Shown here: in pieces, positions 30,698 through 38,756 of the stretch
Layout of the letters: every line of letters begins with the position of its first letter
How positions within the stretch are numbered: position 1 is the first letter of the stretch
DNA from: a virus
DNA: 42,956 nt
Strand: one strand, 5' to 3'
Virus record (IMG/VR): IMGVR_UViG_3300044957_000646
Span: 1 to 42,956 of that record
Notes under the pieces: generated by a model
Seen by the model: the letters and a program-made list of their open reading frames with translations, nothing else
Databases searched by the model: none
What the model was told of the DNA's origin: nothing
Program-made: the position numbers and the translations under genes

Positions 30698-31285
30698 ATG
30701 GGCGGCATTCGTGGCGACGAGACGCTTGATCCGAGCCTCATGTACGTGGCGCATGGGAAGGCCGTGCCCACGTATGGGGCACTGCTTGAGTTAGCCCATA
30801 AGTGTGGCCTCGCTGGCATCAAGACCATGCTCGTGCAGGCACCGGCACCTACGAACGGCGGCCTTGCAATCGTCCATGCCACTGCGGTCTTCGTAGTGGA
30901 CGGGGCGTTTGCGGACTACACGGGTCTTGGCGATGCGAGCGTCGCGAACGTGGGGCGTGGGGTGGCCCCACATATTGTGCGTGTCGCAGAGACACGTGCG
31001 AAGGTCCGTGCATTGCGCGACGCACTGTGCATCACAGACGCCGCCCTTGAAGAGATGGGCGGGAGCGCGGATCTTGTGGGCGAAGATAAGCACATGGTGA
31101 TTGAGGATGTACCTAGTGCAGCGGCATTCGCACCCAGTGGGGCCGACCGGCCTGCAAGCGACAAGCAAGTCGCGTACTTGAGTACACTGGCGGCTCGTGC
31201 GAAGACAAGCCTTGATGCACTGGGATTCGATGGCACAAGCACGAGTGCAAGCGCACTGATTGAGCGCCTGAAGGGAGGAAAGTAA
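30698..31285 (+). CDS. putative ssDNA-annealing or ssDNA-associated phage protein
   Basis: The 195-residue protein follows GGAGGTG. It shows GLGDASVANVGRGVAPHIVRVAETRAKVRALRDALCI, a GYGdas...E-T-R-A-x-x-R-A-L-R pattern seen in phage and plasmid proteins related to Rad52/22-type ssDNA-annealing factors. It also has a C-terminal ASDKQVAYLSTLAARAKT segment that many of those proteins carry. The N-terminus is less informative. It lies upstream of the GP88-like and helicase genes, which fits a recombination or repair module. The assignment is tentative. Confidence 0.5.
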   Translation: MGGIRGDETLDPSLMYVAHGKAVPTYGALLELAHKCGLAGIKTMLVQAPAPTNGGLAIVHATAVFVVDGAFADYTGLGDASVANVGRGVAPHIVRVAETRAKVRALRDALCITDAALEEMGGSADLVGEDKHMVIEDVPSAAAFAPSGADRPASDKQVAYLSTLAARAKTSLDALGFDGTSTSASALIERLKGGK

Positions 31286-31286
31286 G

Positions 31287-31532
31287 GTGACGTATGAAGA
31301 GGCACGGGCGGCGGTCCTTGCAGAGGCACGCGAGGCACTCAAGGCACGGATCGACATAGCACGGAGCCGGTCCCAAGAGGCTCGGGCCATGAGTCGTGCG
31401 ACCATGGGTCTCGATGGGGCGGAGAGTGCACGCGAAGTGGACACGGTGGTTCGTGGCCACACACGGGTGTTGCCGGGCTTGCAAGAGGCACTGGGTGTGC
31501 TGGCACTCTTGGCAGAGAATGGAGGCAAGTAA
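31287..31532 (+). CDS. unrecognised small helical protein (81 aa)
   Basis: GTG start after GGGAGGAAA. Strongly helical and charged (YEEARAAVLAEAREALKARIDIARSRSQEARAM). A TRVLPGLQEALGVLALLAENGGK tail follows. It sits tightly between the annealing-like and GP88-like genes and may be a small subunit or regulator. Confidence 0.6.
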   Translation: MTYEEARAAVLAEAREALKARIDIARSRSQEARAMSRATMGLDGAESAREVDTVVRGHTRVLPGLQEALGVLALLAENGGK

Positions 31533-32513
31533 GTGGCAAAGCGCAAGTATTCGTACTTGCAGTGGCACGCGACGGGTGGCTACCCTGTCGTGCCGGGCAC
31601 AAGCCATGGGCTATTGACTCGCACAAGCAAGATGCCATCGAGATCATGGGGCATACCCGCACTAGGGAGCCTCGTGACTGGGAGCGATGGCGGCAGGCTC
31701 GCGGTGCGGACATGCTCTGGTGCTGTGCTCAGGCACAAGAGTCTGAATGTGGCCGACAGAGGGTTCGTGGCCGAGGACATTGATCCGAAGCGCTTCGTGT
31801 GTAGTGTGTGCTATCCGAGGGCCAAGACGAGCCACTACAGATACGCACCGGCCAAGGCATGCCACAAGGCGCGGCTTGAGTGGACCCTGCGATGCCTTGA
31901 GAATGAGCATAGCAAAGACTACTGGGTGGCATATGTGGCAGAAGCCATGCGCTGGTCTGCCAATGAGCGTGGCACTGGTCTCGTGCGCGTACACGACCAA
32001 GGCGACTTCTTCAGTGCGGCCTACGCATGGGCGTGGGTCGCTGTCGCCGAGACCGTGCTCTTGCATGAGCCAGACGTGCGGCTCTGGTTCAGCACGAGGA
32101 GCCACTACAGGCGCGGAGACATGAGCGAGCACGAGGCACGCGAATATGAGGGCACCATGGAAGCCATGCGTGCACTCGATGGGCTGCCCAATGCTGTGGT
32201 GCGGCCGAGCGCACTCGTGACTGTGTACGGTGACGAGGAGGCCTTGTATGAAGGGCTGCACTTGCCGCCGGAGGTGCCGGGCCTGAGCGCAGGCACGATG
32301 GTGCTCATTGATGGGGTGCCTGTGCCAGATGGCGTGCACTTGTGTCCGAGCCATGAGCAGAACAGCAAGTGCTTCGGCGCAAGTGTTGGCGGCGTGGACT
32401 GCGACACGTGCTGGAAAGGGCATGTGCCCGTCGCATACAAGGGGACCGGCGACATCAGGCGGGAAAAGCCACTCACGAAGGAGGTACATGATGAGGCACT
32501 GGTCGGGGTATAA
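31533..32513 (+). CDS. GP88-like protein with paired cysteines
   Basis: The 326-residue protein resembles mycobacteriophage gene 88 products (Pfam GP88), whose function is unknown. Markers are FVCSVCYPRAKT (C90-x2-C93), RVHDQGDFFSAAYAWAWVAVAE (about 152-172), DVRLWFSTRSHYRR (about 181-194) and CPSHEQNSKC...CDTCW (C271, C280, C290-x2-C293). C110 and C121 are extra. Such a set of pairs could hold an iron-sulfur cluster or zinc. RxHDxGDFF may supply acidic and basic active-site residues. The GTG start follows the previous stop directly. It lies between an annealing-like protein and an SNF2-type helicase gene region, so DNA-related chemistry is possible. Confidence 0.7.
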   Translation: MAKRKYSYLQWHATGGYPVVPGTSHGLLTRTSKMPSRSWGIPALGSLVTGSDGGRLAVRTCSGAVLRHKSLNVADRGFVAEDIDPKRFVCSVCYPRAKTSHYRYAPAKACHKARLEWTLRCLENEHSKDYWVAYVAEAMRWSANERGTGLVRVHDQGDFFSAAYAWAWVAVAETVLLHEPDVRLWFSTRSHYRRGDMSEHEAREYEGTMEAMRALDGLPNAVVRPSALVTVYGDEEALYEGLHLPPEVPGLSAGTMVLIDGVPVPDGVHLCPSHEQNSKCFGASVGGVDCDTCWKGHVPVAYKGTGDIRREKPLTKEVHDEALVGV

Positions 32514-32916
32514 GAACTGGCAGACCCACGCCATCATGAAATGGGACATCATCGGACAAGATCTGGCCACGCTCAATGCCATCGAGGACACTGTGCACAA
32601 TGCGCTCATGCGTGGGCCTGATGACTCGATGGCTGACAGGTACCTTACGCACAGTGAATGGCTCTTGCAGGAGGTGGGGCGCATCATCAAGGAGGCCCTT
32701 GAGGACGATACCATGCTCGGTGTCTTCTCGCACGCACGTGTCTCAGACGATGCGCGCTGGGTCGAGGACATGTGGCGTGGCACGTTTGATGACGTGGCAT
32801 GGACAGAGATCGCCATTGCGAGCATAAAGGGGTCCGAGACGTGGGCTAATGCAAGCGAGGCATGGCAGGAGGAGATTGATCGTAGGTACAAGATTGAGCA
32901 TGGGCGCGGGGCTTGA
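32491..32916 (+). CDS. unrecognised acidic helical protein (141 aa)
   Basis: I choose ATG 32491 (six bases after AAGGAGG) over ATG 32488. Acidic and helical (AIMKWDIIGQDLATLNAIED, LLQEVGRIIKEALEDDTMLG, TWANASEAWQEEIDRRYKIEHG). Overlaps the GP88-like gene's end by 23 bases. No family is recognised. Confidence 0.6.
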   Translation: MRHWSGYKNWQTHAIMKWDIIGQDLATLNAIEDTVHNALMRGPDDSMADRYLTHSEWLLQEVGRIIKEALEDDTMLGVFSHARVSDDARWVEDMWRGTFDDVAWTEIAIASIKGSETWANASEAWQEEIDRRYKIEHGRGA

Positions 32917-32942
32917 CATCCGTGGCATGAGATTGCTAGCAT
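32913..32942 (+). promoter_or_regulatory. sigma-70-type promoter with extended -10
   Basis: TTGACA (32913-32918), 18 bases, then TAGCAT (32937-32942), preceded by TGC (extended -10). It shares GCGGGGCTTGACAT (32906-32919) with the dnaE-tail promoter at 12371. Start near 32949 would give a 15-base leader to the HTH gene, with AAAGGGG available as ribosome site. Confidence 0.65.
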
Positions 32943-32963
32943 CACGACAGAAAGGGGCGCACT

Positions 32964-33161
32964 ATGTCTACAAAGCGAAGCGCATGGAGCAACACGAACA
33001 GCGAGTTCCTTACCGTGCCTCAAGTGGGGCGGCTTCTCGGCATCCCGTATAACACGGTGCTCAAGATGGTCAAGACGGGCGTGATCCCCGGCGCGTTTCG
33101 CATCGGGCGACGCACCCTCTACAAGCGGGCCTCGGTCGAGGCATGGCGCACGAGTGCCTAA
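32964..33161 (+). CDS. excisionase/MerR-like HTH DNA-binding protein
   Basis: The 65-residue protein is almost all one winged helix-turn-helix of the excisionase type: FLTVPQVGRLLGIPYNTVLKMV, then a wing GAFRIGRRTLYKRASVEAW. It is likely a DNA-bending or regulatory protein. No integrase is nearby, so its job is probably transcriptional control rather than excision. It has its own promoter and is followed by a terminator, as expected for a regulator. Confidence 0.8.
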   Translation: MSTKRSAWSNTNSEFLTVPQVGRLLGIPYNTVLKMVKTGVIPGAFRIGRRTLYKRASVEAWRTSA

Positions 33162-33190
33162 GGCACGGGCGCGCACACTCGGCATCCACT

Positions 33191-33225
33191 GGCCGTCCCA
33201 GCAATGGGGCGGCCTTGCTGTTTCT
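33191..33225 (+). terminator. terminator after the HTH gene
   Basis: GGCCGTCCC pairs with GGGGCGGCC (one G-U) around AGCAAT, followed by TTGCTGTTTCT. It would isolate the HTH gene from the helicase gene, though read-through or another promoter in the CACACAGGC-rich spacer (33226-33276) must supply the helicase. Confidence 0.7.
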
Positions 33226-33276
33226 GGCACACAGGCCATAAGGCATAAGGCACACAGGCACAAGGAGACACAAGCT

Positions 33277-35427
33277 ATGGGCGCTCGTGAATGGACTGCG
33301 GAAGAGACCCTTGAGCTGGCGCTGCTCTTGCATAGTGGCCTCAGGCACCTTGCCTCTTATGACGAGGACAGGGCACGCAAAGAGAATGAGGTCGGCTTCA
33401 ATGCACGCGACACGGAGTTTGGCCATAGGCTTGCGGGATCTGATCCGCATGGCTGGTCCCCGAAGATGATCGAGATCGCATTCAAGATGGCCCGCACGTA
33501 TAGCCGCACTCAGTTGCGTGGCCTCGGCATCGACTGGTCTCGGCCGTATGTTGCGACAGAAGCGGCAACCGACGCATGGCGCAAGGGATCGAGGCCTGCC
33601 ATCGCGCGAGTCGTCCTTGGCAAGAATAGCCGGGGCGAGGAGGGCATGGTCTTTGAGTTCACATATAGTGCGGCCCATGTGGCGAGCCTCAAGGCTGCTC
33701 GCGCATGGTTCATGCCGGAGAGGACAAGCCGCGGGGCTGGCGCATTGTCCGCATGGTGGGCGGCCTTCGACAATGTGGCCGCACAAGAGCTTGCCCAGTC
33801 TGAGGGCTGGGACATGAGCGACGGCATCATGCTCAAGATTGCAGGTGCTGTCTCCAAGGCACTTGGGCTACCGAGAGTGCGAGGGCCGCAGGCACCAGAT
33901 GCACTTGACTTCACGGGGCTTGAGTCCCTTAGGCCCTTTCAAGTGGAGGGTGCGACGTGGCTTGTGCGCCAAGGCCGTGCAATCCTAGGCGATGACATGG
34001 GCACGGGCAAGACACTTCAAGTGCTCGCTGCCACACAGGCTGCGGGCGCATGGCCATTGCTCGTGATCTGCCCCGCTGTCGTGAAGCTGAACTGGGCGAA
34101 GGAAGTCTTCAAGTGGCTGCCGGGCAGGAGTGTGAGCGTACTGGGTGTGAAGCGCGCGAGTTGCGTGCTCGATGGTGAGGCACGGTCCATTGAGTGCGGG
34201 AACATGGATGCCGATGTTGTGGTCGTGAACTACGACATCGTGGGCAAGTACCGCGAGGCCCTCGGCGCCAAGGCATGGGGTGCAGTGGTCTGCGACGAGA
34301 GCCATTACCTCAAGACGCACAATGCGTTGCGTACCAAGCATGTGACGTGGCTCATGACGGGCTACGACAAGGACTTGAAGCGGCGCACGAAAGATGCCGT
34401 GCCATATCGGTGGCTCTTGAGTGGCACGCCCATGCTCAATCGGCCGATTGAGCTTGTGAGCCAGCTCACGATTATCGACAGGCTACAGGAACTCGGTGGC
34501 TTCAAGAACTTTGTGGCTACGTATTGCGACGCAAAGCACAACGGCTTCGCATGGGACTACAGTGGCGCAAAGAATATGGCGGGCCTCGGCGTGGCCATGA
34601 AGCGCATCATGCTCAGGCGCACGAAGGCCGAGGTCCTGCCGGAGTTGCCACCGAAGAGCCGCGAGTACTTGAGTGTGGGCCTCGCGAATGAGGCCGAGTA
34701 CCGGCGCGCAGAAGGGGCCGTCGCCAAGTGGATCGGCGAGTGCCACGCGAAGGATGCCGAGTTCATGGAGGGCCTCTACGCACAGGCCGCAGAGGCAGGT
34801 CTCGAAGGCGAAGGCTACGAGGCATTTATGGCAAAGGCCATCGAGGCACGCGAGAGATCCGCGACGAAGCGTGCCGAGAGGGCCGAGGCTCTCGTGCGAT
34901 TCACCGCACTCAAGAGGCTGGCCGCAAAGGGCAAGTTGCCCGCAGTCATTGAGTGGGTGCAGGACTGGCTTGACTCAAACGAGGGGCGCAAGCTCGTGAT
35001 CTTTGGCCACCATGTCGAGACCGTGCGGGAACTTGCGGTCGCATTCGGGAGCCGCGCCATCGAGGGGAGCACGAGCGCACAGGACAGGCAGGCCTATGTC
35101 GATGAGTTCCAGACGGACCCGAGTGTGCGCGTGATCGTCGCCAACATTCAGGCGGGTGGCGTGGGCATCACACTGACTGCGGCATCTGACGTGCTGTTTG
35201 TCGAGCAGCATTGGAATCCCGGCACGCACGATCAGGCGGAGGATCGCGTGAACAGGCTGGGTCAGAGCCGTGCATGTGTGGCATACTACATGATTGCAGA
35301 GGGGACCATTGATGAAGAGATCGCAAGCATGATCGAAGGCAAGCGAGCGATTGTCGCAGAAGGCACAGGCGACGAGGGCGCATTGAAGACACTCGGCACA
35401 TGGCTGAGTGCGCGAGGAGGCAAGTGA
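33277..35427 (+). CDS. SNF2-type DNA helicase/translocase
   Basis: The 716-residue SF2 protein has the SNF2/SMARCAL1-like set: motif I GDDMGTGKT (about residues 238-246), Ia VICPAVVKLNWAKEV, motif II CDESH (about 339-343), III LLSGTPMLNRPIEL, and the second domain with IFGHHVETVRELA and ANIQAGGVGITLTAASDVLFVE. Motif VI is QAEDRVNRLGQ. The first 200 residues form an unrecognised accessory domain. It would remodel or anneal branched DNA at stalled forks. ATG 33277 with AAGGAG is chosen over the longer frame, which runs through the non-coding spacer. Confidence 0.9.
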   Translation: MGAREWTAEETLELALLLHSGLRHLASYDEDRARKENEVGFNARDTEFGHRLAGSDPHGWSPKMIEIAFKMARTYSRTQLRGLGIDWSRPYVATEAATDAWRKGSRPAIARVVLGKNSRGEEGMVFEFTYSAAHVASLKAARAWFMPERTSRGAGALSAWWAAFDNVAAQELAQSEGWDMSDGIMLKIAGAVSKALGLPRVRGPQAPDALDFTGLESLRPFQVEGATWLVRQGRAILGDDMGTGKTLQVLAATQAAGAWPLLVICPAVVKLNWAKEVFKWLPGRSVSVLGVKRASCVLDGEARSIECGNMDADVVVVNYDIVGKYREALGAKAWGAVVCDESHYLKTHNALRTKHVTWLMTGYDKDLKRRTKDAVPYRWLLSGTPMLNRPIELVSQLTIIDRLQELGGFKNFVATYCDAKHNGFAWDYSGAKNMAGLGVAMKRIMLRRTKAEVLPELPPKSREYLSVGLANEAEYRRAEGAVAKWIGECHAKDAEFMEGLYAQAAEAGLEGEGYEAFMAKAIEARERSATKRAERAEALVRFTALKRLAAKGKLPAVIEWVQDWLDSNEGRKLVIFGHHVETVRELAVAFGSRAIEGSTSAQDRQAYVDEFQTDPSVRVIVANIQAGGVGITLTAASDVLFVEQHWNPGTHDQAEDRVNRLGQSRACVAYYMIAEGTIDEEIASMIEGKRAIVAEGTGDEGALKTLGTWLSARGGK

Positions 35428-35666
35428 TGAGCATGCTCGGTGCGATGGTCGTGGCTGGTGGCATTGGCGTGGCCATTGGCGCGGGCCTTATGGCCTTTGC
35501 GATCTGGCAGTGGCGTGACTACGAGGCACTTAGAGTGCGCATGCTCAAGCGGCTTGAGGGGCCGCGAGAGCCAGTGCCTGTGAGGTACGGCCCGTTTGTG
35601 AGTGGGCGTGCGGGAACCTTTGGCGTAGGCAAGGGCGGCTATGAGGCGCGACGAAAGGGAGTGTAG
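35427..35666 (+). CDS. small membrane protein (79 aa)
   Basis: The ATG overlaps the helicase TGA with GGAGG upstream. A glycine-rich N-terminal membrane segment (LGAMVVAGGIGVAIGAGLMA) is followed by a basic cytoplasmic tail (RVRMLKRLEGPREP). A function cannot be named; membrane location is clear from composition. Confidence 0.6.
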   Translation: MSMLGAMVVAGGIGVAIGAGLMAFAIWQWRDYEALRVRMLKRLEGPREPVPVRYGPFVSGRAGTFGVGKGGYEARRKGV

Positions 35667-35668
35667 CC

Positions 35669-35923
35669 ATGGCTTCTATGGACAGGGACTACGATGCGCG
35701 CGTGCAGTACGGTGGCGACAAGGCTCTCGAAGAGGCACACGCAAGCGGCATGGCCCACGCACTGGGGATCGCACGCGAGGTATGGCAGGCCCTCATTGTG
35801 AAGCAGGGCTGGCAGGAGGAGCGCAATGTAGAGGCCTCTAGGCAGACCGCACAGCGAGCACGTGGCGCATGGAGTGTGGTGGTTGCAATCGAGGCGGCGA
35901 TGGCCGTGGGAGACTGGGAATGA
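35669..35923 (+). CDS. unrecognised small protein (84 aa)
   Basis: ATG after AAAGGG. Helical and mixed charge (ALEEAHASGMAHALGIAREVWQ; then AQRARGAWSVVVAIEAAMAVG). The final TGA overlaps the next ATG (ATGA). No family is recognised. Confidence 0.55.
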   Translation: MASMDRDYDARVQYGGDKALEEAHASGMAHALGIAREVWQALIVKQGWQEERNVEASRQTAQRARGAWSVVVAIEAAMAVGDWE

Positions 35924-36219
35924 TCGTACATGAGGAATCGGCATACGAGGCGCGATGCAAGGCCCTTGGCATCGAGCCACTGCTTGAGGTGTCGTGTCCC
36001 TTCGACAAAGAGCTTGAGCCTTGGGTCGCAGGCAAGTACGGCGAGGCCATGTACGCGGCCGCAGTTCTCGGCGACCATTGGGTTGCATGGGAATGTGCAA
36101 TGGAACTCGGAATTGGTCTGGCGTGGCATCTTACGAGCCAGTGGAATGAGCACGTGCACTGTGAGGCATGTCATAGGGTGGCCGAAGAGTTGCGTGAGAT
36201 TGAGGAGGCACGGCTTTGA
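35920..36219 (+). CDS. unrecognised small protein (99 aa)
   Basis: ATGA-coupled start. The product contains EPWVAGKYGEAMYAAAVLGDHWVAWE and a C-terminal HVHCEACHRVAEEL with a C-x2-C/His group. A small metal site is possible. Its TGA overlaps the next TTG start. Confidence 0.55.
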   Translation: MIVHEESAYEARCKALGIEPLLEVSCPFDKELEPWVAGKYGEAMYAAAVLGDHWVAWECAMELGIGLAWHLTSQWNEHVHCEACHRVAEELREIEEARL

Positions 36220-36437
36220 AGATCGCACTGATGGCGGACATCATTGATCGCGAGACTCTGCACGAGGTGCTGGCCGACTGGGAGGGTCGGCTGGCAGACG
36301 GGGCCGCAGAGACGGCGACAGAGGCAGTGGCACTCTTGAGGAGGCTCTTGACTACAGAGTGTGAGCGAGAGTACGAGCGTGAGCGTGAGGCCTATCGCGA
36401 GGCCTACGAAGAGGCCTATGCAACATGGGAGGACTAG
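36216..36437 (+). CDS. unrecognised acidic small protein (73 aa), TTG start
   Basis: TTG 36216 overlaps TGA 36217-36219 (TTGA) and is seven bases after GGAGG, which makes it a better start than ATG 36231. The C-terminus is a strongly charged helix (CEREYEREREAYREAYEEAY). No family is recognised. Confidence 0.55.
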   Translation: MKIALMADIIDRETLHEVLADWEGRLADGAAETATEAVALLRRLLTTECEREYEREREAYREAYEEAYATWED

Positions 36438-36439
36438 CA

Positions 36440-36763
36440 ATGGGACAGACGCTGGCTGAGTTCGAGGCGGAGGATCTCTTGCGTGAGCTGCACATGAGGG
36501 GGTACTTTGCGCTTGTGTCGTGGAGCAGCGACGAGCTTATCGACGAGATCGAGCTTCAGGCCTACAATCAGGGTCTCGTGAGCCGTGACGATGAGGCACT
36601 GGAGGCACGTGCTCAGGCGCACTTCTCACCATCCATGAAGCACAGGCTTGAGTCGGCGATGGTGGAAGCGGCATACGAGCTTGTGCGCGACGCCGCCGAG
36701 TCGATTGTGGATGACTTGCGCGAGGAAGGAATCTTGGGGACGCAGGAGGCCCCATGCCAATGA
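36440..36763 (+). CDS. unrecognised acidic helical protein (107 aa)
   Basis: ATG after GGGAGG. Mostly helical and acidic (LAEFEAEDLLRELHMRG, RLESAMVEAAYELVRDAAESIVDDL). It overlaps the next gene by 10 bases. No family is recognised. Confidence 0.55.
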   Translation: MGQTLAEFEAEDLLRELHMRGYFALVSWSSDELIDEIELQAYNQGLVSRDDEALEARAQAHFSPSMKHRLESAMVEAAYELVRDAAESIVDDLREEGILGTQEAPCQ

Positions 36764-37266
36764 ATATATTCGTGCTCGACACAGATCCGAGGCGGGCCGC
36801 CGAGTATCATGCCGACAAGCATGTGGTCAAGATGGCTGTCGAATACAGCCAGATCATGAGCACGGTTGCGAGGCACGCAGGTGCAAGCGAGCCATGGGTG
36901 GCCGAGATGTACAGGCCCACACATGAGAAGCACCCGTGCGTGGGCTGGGCTGCCCATGCCAAGAACTTCGAGTGGCTCATGGATCTGGCACACTGGACAG
37001 GAAAGGAGTACACACACAGATACGGCAAGATACACAAGTCAAGCGGCCTTGTCCCCATGTTTAGGGACTGGTATGCGTGTGAAGGCAAGAGCCTCATGCT
37101 CAAGGGGCGGACGCCATGGGTGCAGGCCATGCCAGATGAGTACAAAGGGCCGGATGCTGTGCGCGCATACAGGACGTACTACACACATGGCAAGGAAGGC
37201 ATAGTCGCGTGGGCTAAGGCAAGGCCCACGCCATGGTGGTATACGAAAGGGGGTGGCCATGGCTGA
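36754..37266 (+). CDS. conserved phage protein, Pyr_excise-like
   Basis: The 170-residue protein starts MPMNIFVLDTDPRRAAEYHADKHVVKM, a highly typical N-terminus of a phage family sometimes labelled pyrimidine-dimer DNA glycosylase-like (Pyr_excise). Later motifs are THEKHPCVGWAAHAKNFEWL and HRYGKIHKSSGLV. The activity has not been shown for this family as far as I know. A repair function is inferred from name and context only. Confidence 0.7.
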   Translation: MPMNIFVLDTDPRRAAEYHADKHVVKMAVEYSQIMSTVARHAGASEPWVAEMYRPTHEKHPCVGWAAHAKNFEWLMDLAHWTGKEYTHRYGKIHKSSGLVPMFRDWYACEGKSLMLKGRTPWVQAMPDEYKGPDAVRAYRTYYTHGKEGIVAWAKARPTPWWYTKGGGHG

Positions 37267-37486
37267 CAAGAGGCTCATCGAAGTGATCGCGGCCAAGCTC
37301 AAGGACCAAGAGGAGTTGCTTACTGAGCGGTTCTACATCGTGGGCGAGGGCAATGGGGCCGAGATCGAGGCGGCACTCAAGGCCGAGATCAAGCGTGAGA
37401 CTGGACGCGAGGCCACGCACGTGGCATGGAGTCCTGTACGGCGAGTGACTGAAGAGGAGGCACGGCGCTATGATGCTGGCAGATGA
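37259..37486 (+). CDS. unrecognised small protein (75 aa)
   Basis: ATG 37259 with AAAGGGGG upstream is preferred to GTG 37253. Helix KRLIEVIAAKLKDQEELLTE and a basic segment (ALKAEIKRETGREATHV). It overlaps the dCTP deaminase start. No family is recognised. Confidence 0.5.
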   Translation: MADKRLIEVIAAKLKDQEELLTERFYIVGEGNGAEIEAALKAEIKRETGREATHVAWSPVRRVTEEEARRYDAGR

Positions 37487-37970
37487 GGCGATCAGGTCCG
37501 CGTGGAAGGCAGGGCGACTGAAGATCGAGCCATGGGATGAGGCATGCTTGCAGCCAGCATCGTATGAGCTGAGGCTCGCTGGGAGCCTTGTGTACTGGGA
37601 TGAGGCAGGGGCGAGCCGCGTCACGAACTTTGAGAACTACACACTCTTGCCGGGACGCTTCGTGCTGACAAGTACGACCGCACGCATTGGGCTGCCATAT
37701 GACGTGGCCGCACGGGTCGAAGGCAAGAGTAGCCTCGGCAGGCAGGGCCTCTTGATCCATGCCACGGCAGGCTGGATTGACCCCGGCTTCGAGGGCGAGA
37801 TCACCCTTGAGTTCAAGCACCTAGGCAATGAGCCGATTGGCCTGAAGGCAGGCATGCGTGTGGCCCAGCTCTGTTTCTTTCAGACGACAGGGTCGGCACG
37901 GCCGTATGGCCATGAGGCACTGGGCAGTAAGTATCAAGGGCAGGTCGGGCCGACAAAGGCTCGGGGCTAG
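37470..37970 (+). CDS. dcd: dCTP deaminase, probably with dUTPase activity
   Basis: The 166-residue protein has ARVEGKSSLGRQGLLIHATAG (about residues 81-101) then WIDPGFEGEITLE (102-114), the core of the dCTP deaminase/dUTPase superfamily. The TAGW/F-DPGF form and the C-terminal GSKYQGQVGPT match the mycobacterial bifunctional enzyme that turns dCTP into dUMP, rather than the E. coli form (TAHRIDPGW). That would feed ThyX without a separate dUTPase, and none is visible. Bifunctionality is inferred from motif likeness. ATG 37470 or 37473 is the start, following GGAGG. Confidence 0.88.
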   Translation: MMLADEAIRSAWKAGRLKIEPWDEACLQPASYELRLAGSLVYWDEAGASRVTNFENYTLLPGRFVLTSTTARIGLPYDVAARVEGKSSLGRQGLLIHATAGWIDPGFEGEITLEFKHLGNEPIGLKAGMRVAQLCFFQTTGSARPYGHEALGSKYQGQVGPTKARG

Positions 37971-37990
37971 GCGCATGTGCATGGGGGCCA

Positions 37991-38065
37991 TGGAGCCGAG
38001 AGTGGGAGTCGAACCCACGACTGGCGGTTTACAGGACCGCTGCTCTGCCACTGAGCTATCTCGGC
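37991..38065 (-). tRNA. tRNA-Thr (anticodon UGU)
   Basis: On the minus strand a full cloverleaf forms: acceptor GCCGAGA/TCTCGGC, D arm GCTC/GAGC, anticodon stem GCGGT/ACCGC, T arm GTGGG/CCCAC, discriminator U and encoded CCA. The anticodon loop reads CCTGTAA, so the anticodon is UGU with C at position 33 in place of the nearly universal U. It is separated by one base from tRNA-Lys. It lies antisense to the plus-strand genes, in the gap after dcd. Confidence 0.88.
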
Positions 38066-38066
38066 G

Positions 38067-38138
38067 TGGCCCCCGTGGGACTCGAACCCACAGCCCAAGG
38101 ATTAAAAGTCCCTTGCTCTACCGTTGAGCTAGGGGGCC
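38067..38138 (-). tRNA. tRNA-Lys (anticodon UUU)
   Basis: On the minus strand acceptor GGCCCCC/GGGGGCC, D arm GCTC/GAGC, anticodon stem AGGGA/TCCTT with loop CTTTTAA, and T arm GTGGG/CCCAC are present, with discriminator A. CCA is not encoded (CG follows). It is transcribed just before tRNA-Thr. Confidence 0.9.
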
Positions 38139-38154
38139 GCATGAGGAGGATACC

Positions 38155-38721
38155 ATGGCATACTCGGGTGATGACGTGACCAAGCCAAGCTGGCATGCGA
38201 GTGTGCGGGTCGGTGGCTTCGACGACGAGTGGCTGAAGTGGGAGGGCGTGGATCGCGCACACATCTTGCACGAGATCGTGAACATCAACGATGCGCCCTA
38301 TGAGGTGCCAGTCGTAGACAAGAACTACGTGAATTGGTGGCCAAAGGGCTGGAGGCTGGGGCTTGTACGGCCCTCGTACTTGTGGACGCTCATTGCCATG
38401 AACGCACACAAGGGGCTGACTGTCAGGGCCGTTGATGATGACCTGACTGTCGTCACGAGGGCGACTGATCCGCTCCTTGTGTGGGATGCAGTGGCGTCAT
38501 TTGCGGCGACTGTTGATGAGACCCTTGTGATCTACAGCAAGGGGCCTAAGCCCGTGAAAATCAGGCTCACCCCTGATCGCGATGTCATGGCCACGTGCTA
38601 CGAGCTAGATTCCGTGACTGGTGCAGATGGCGACCCGCTCGATGGCGATGGCGAATGGCCCGAGGGGGTGGAGTGCGCGAAGCTCGCATGGGACTTGGCG
38701 TGGAAGAGGCATGAGCTATGA
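38155..38721 (+). CDS. unrecognised protein (188 aa) between tRNA pairs
   Basis: ATG after GAGGAGG. The product contains VRVGGFDDEWLKWEGVDRAH, YVNWWPKGWRLGLVRPSY and VVTRATDPLLVWDAVASFAATV, with an acidic C-terminal DGDPLDGDGEWPEG. It lies on the plus strand, with two minus-strand tRNAs on each side. No family is recognised. Confidence 0.6.
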   Translation: MAYSGDDVTKPSWHASVRVGGFDDEWLKWEGVDRAHILHEIVNINDAPYEVPVVDKNYVNWWPKGWRLGLVRPSYLWTLIAMNAHKGLTVRAVDDDLTVVTRATDPLLVWDAVASFAATVDETLVIYSKGPKPVKIRLTPDRDVMATCYELDSVTGADGDPLDGDGEWPEGVECAKLAWDLAWKRHEL

Positions 38722-38756
38722 GGACATAAGTCCGTAAGGACGTGAGGCGGCGCGCG

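Noticed and set aside
31662-33263. 533-codon minus-strand open frame opposite the GP88-like and helical genes
   Set aside because: It has no recognisable domain, runs across three well-supported plus-strand genes and a promoter/terminator, and reads like the complement of G/C-ending codons.
37991-38065. Reading the first tRNA as tRNA-Tyr (GUA)
   Set aside because: The loop needed for GUA would break the anticodon stem. The perfect GCGGT/ACCGC stem gives UGU (Thr), with C33 as the odd base.
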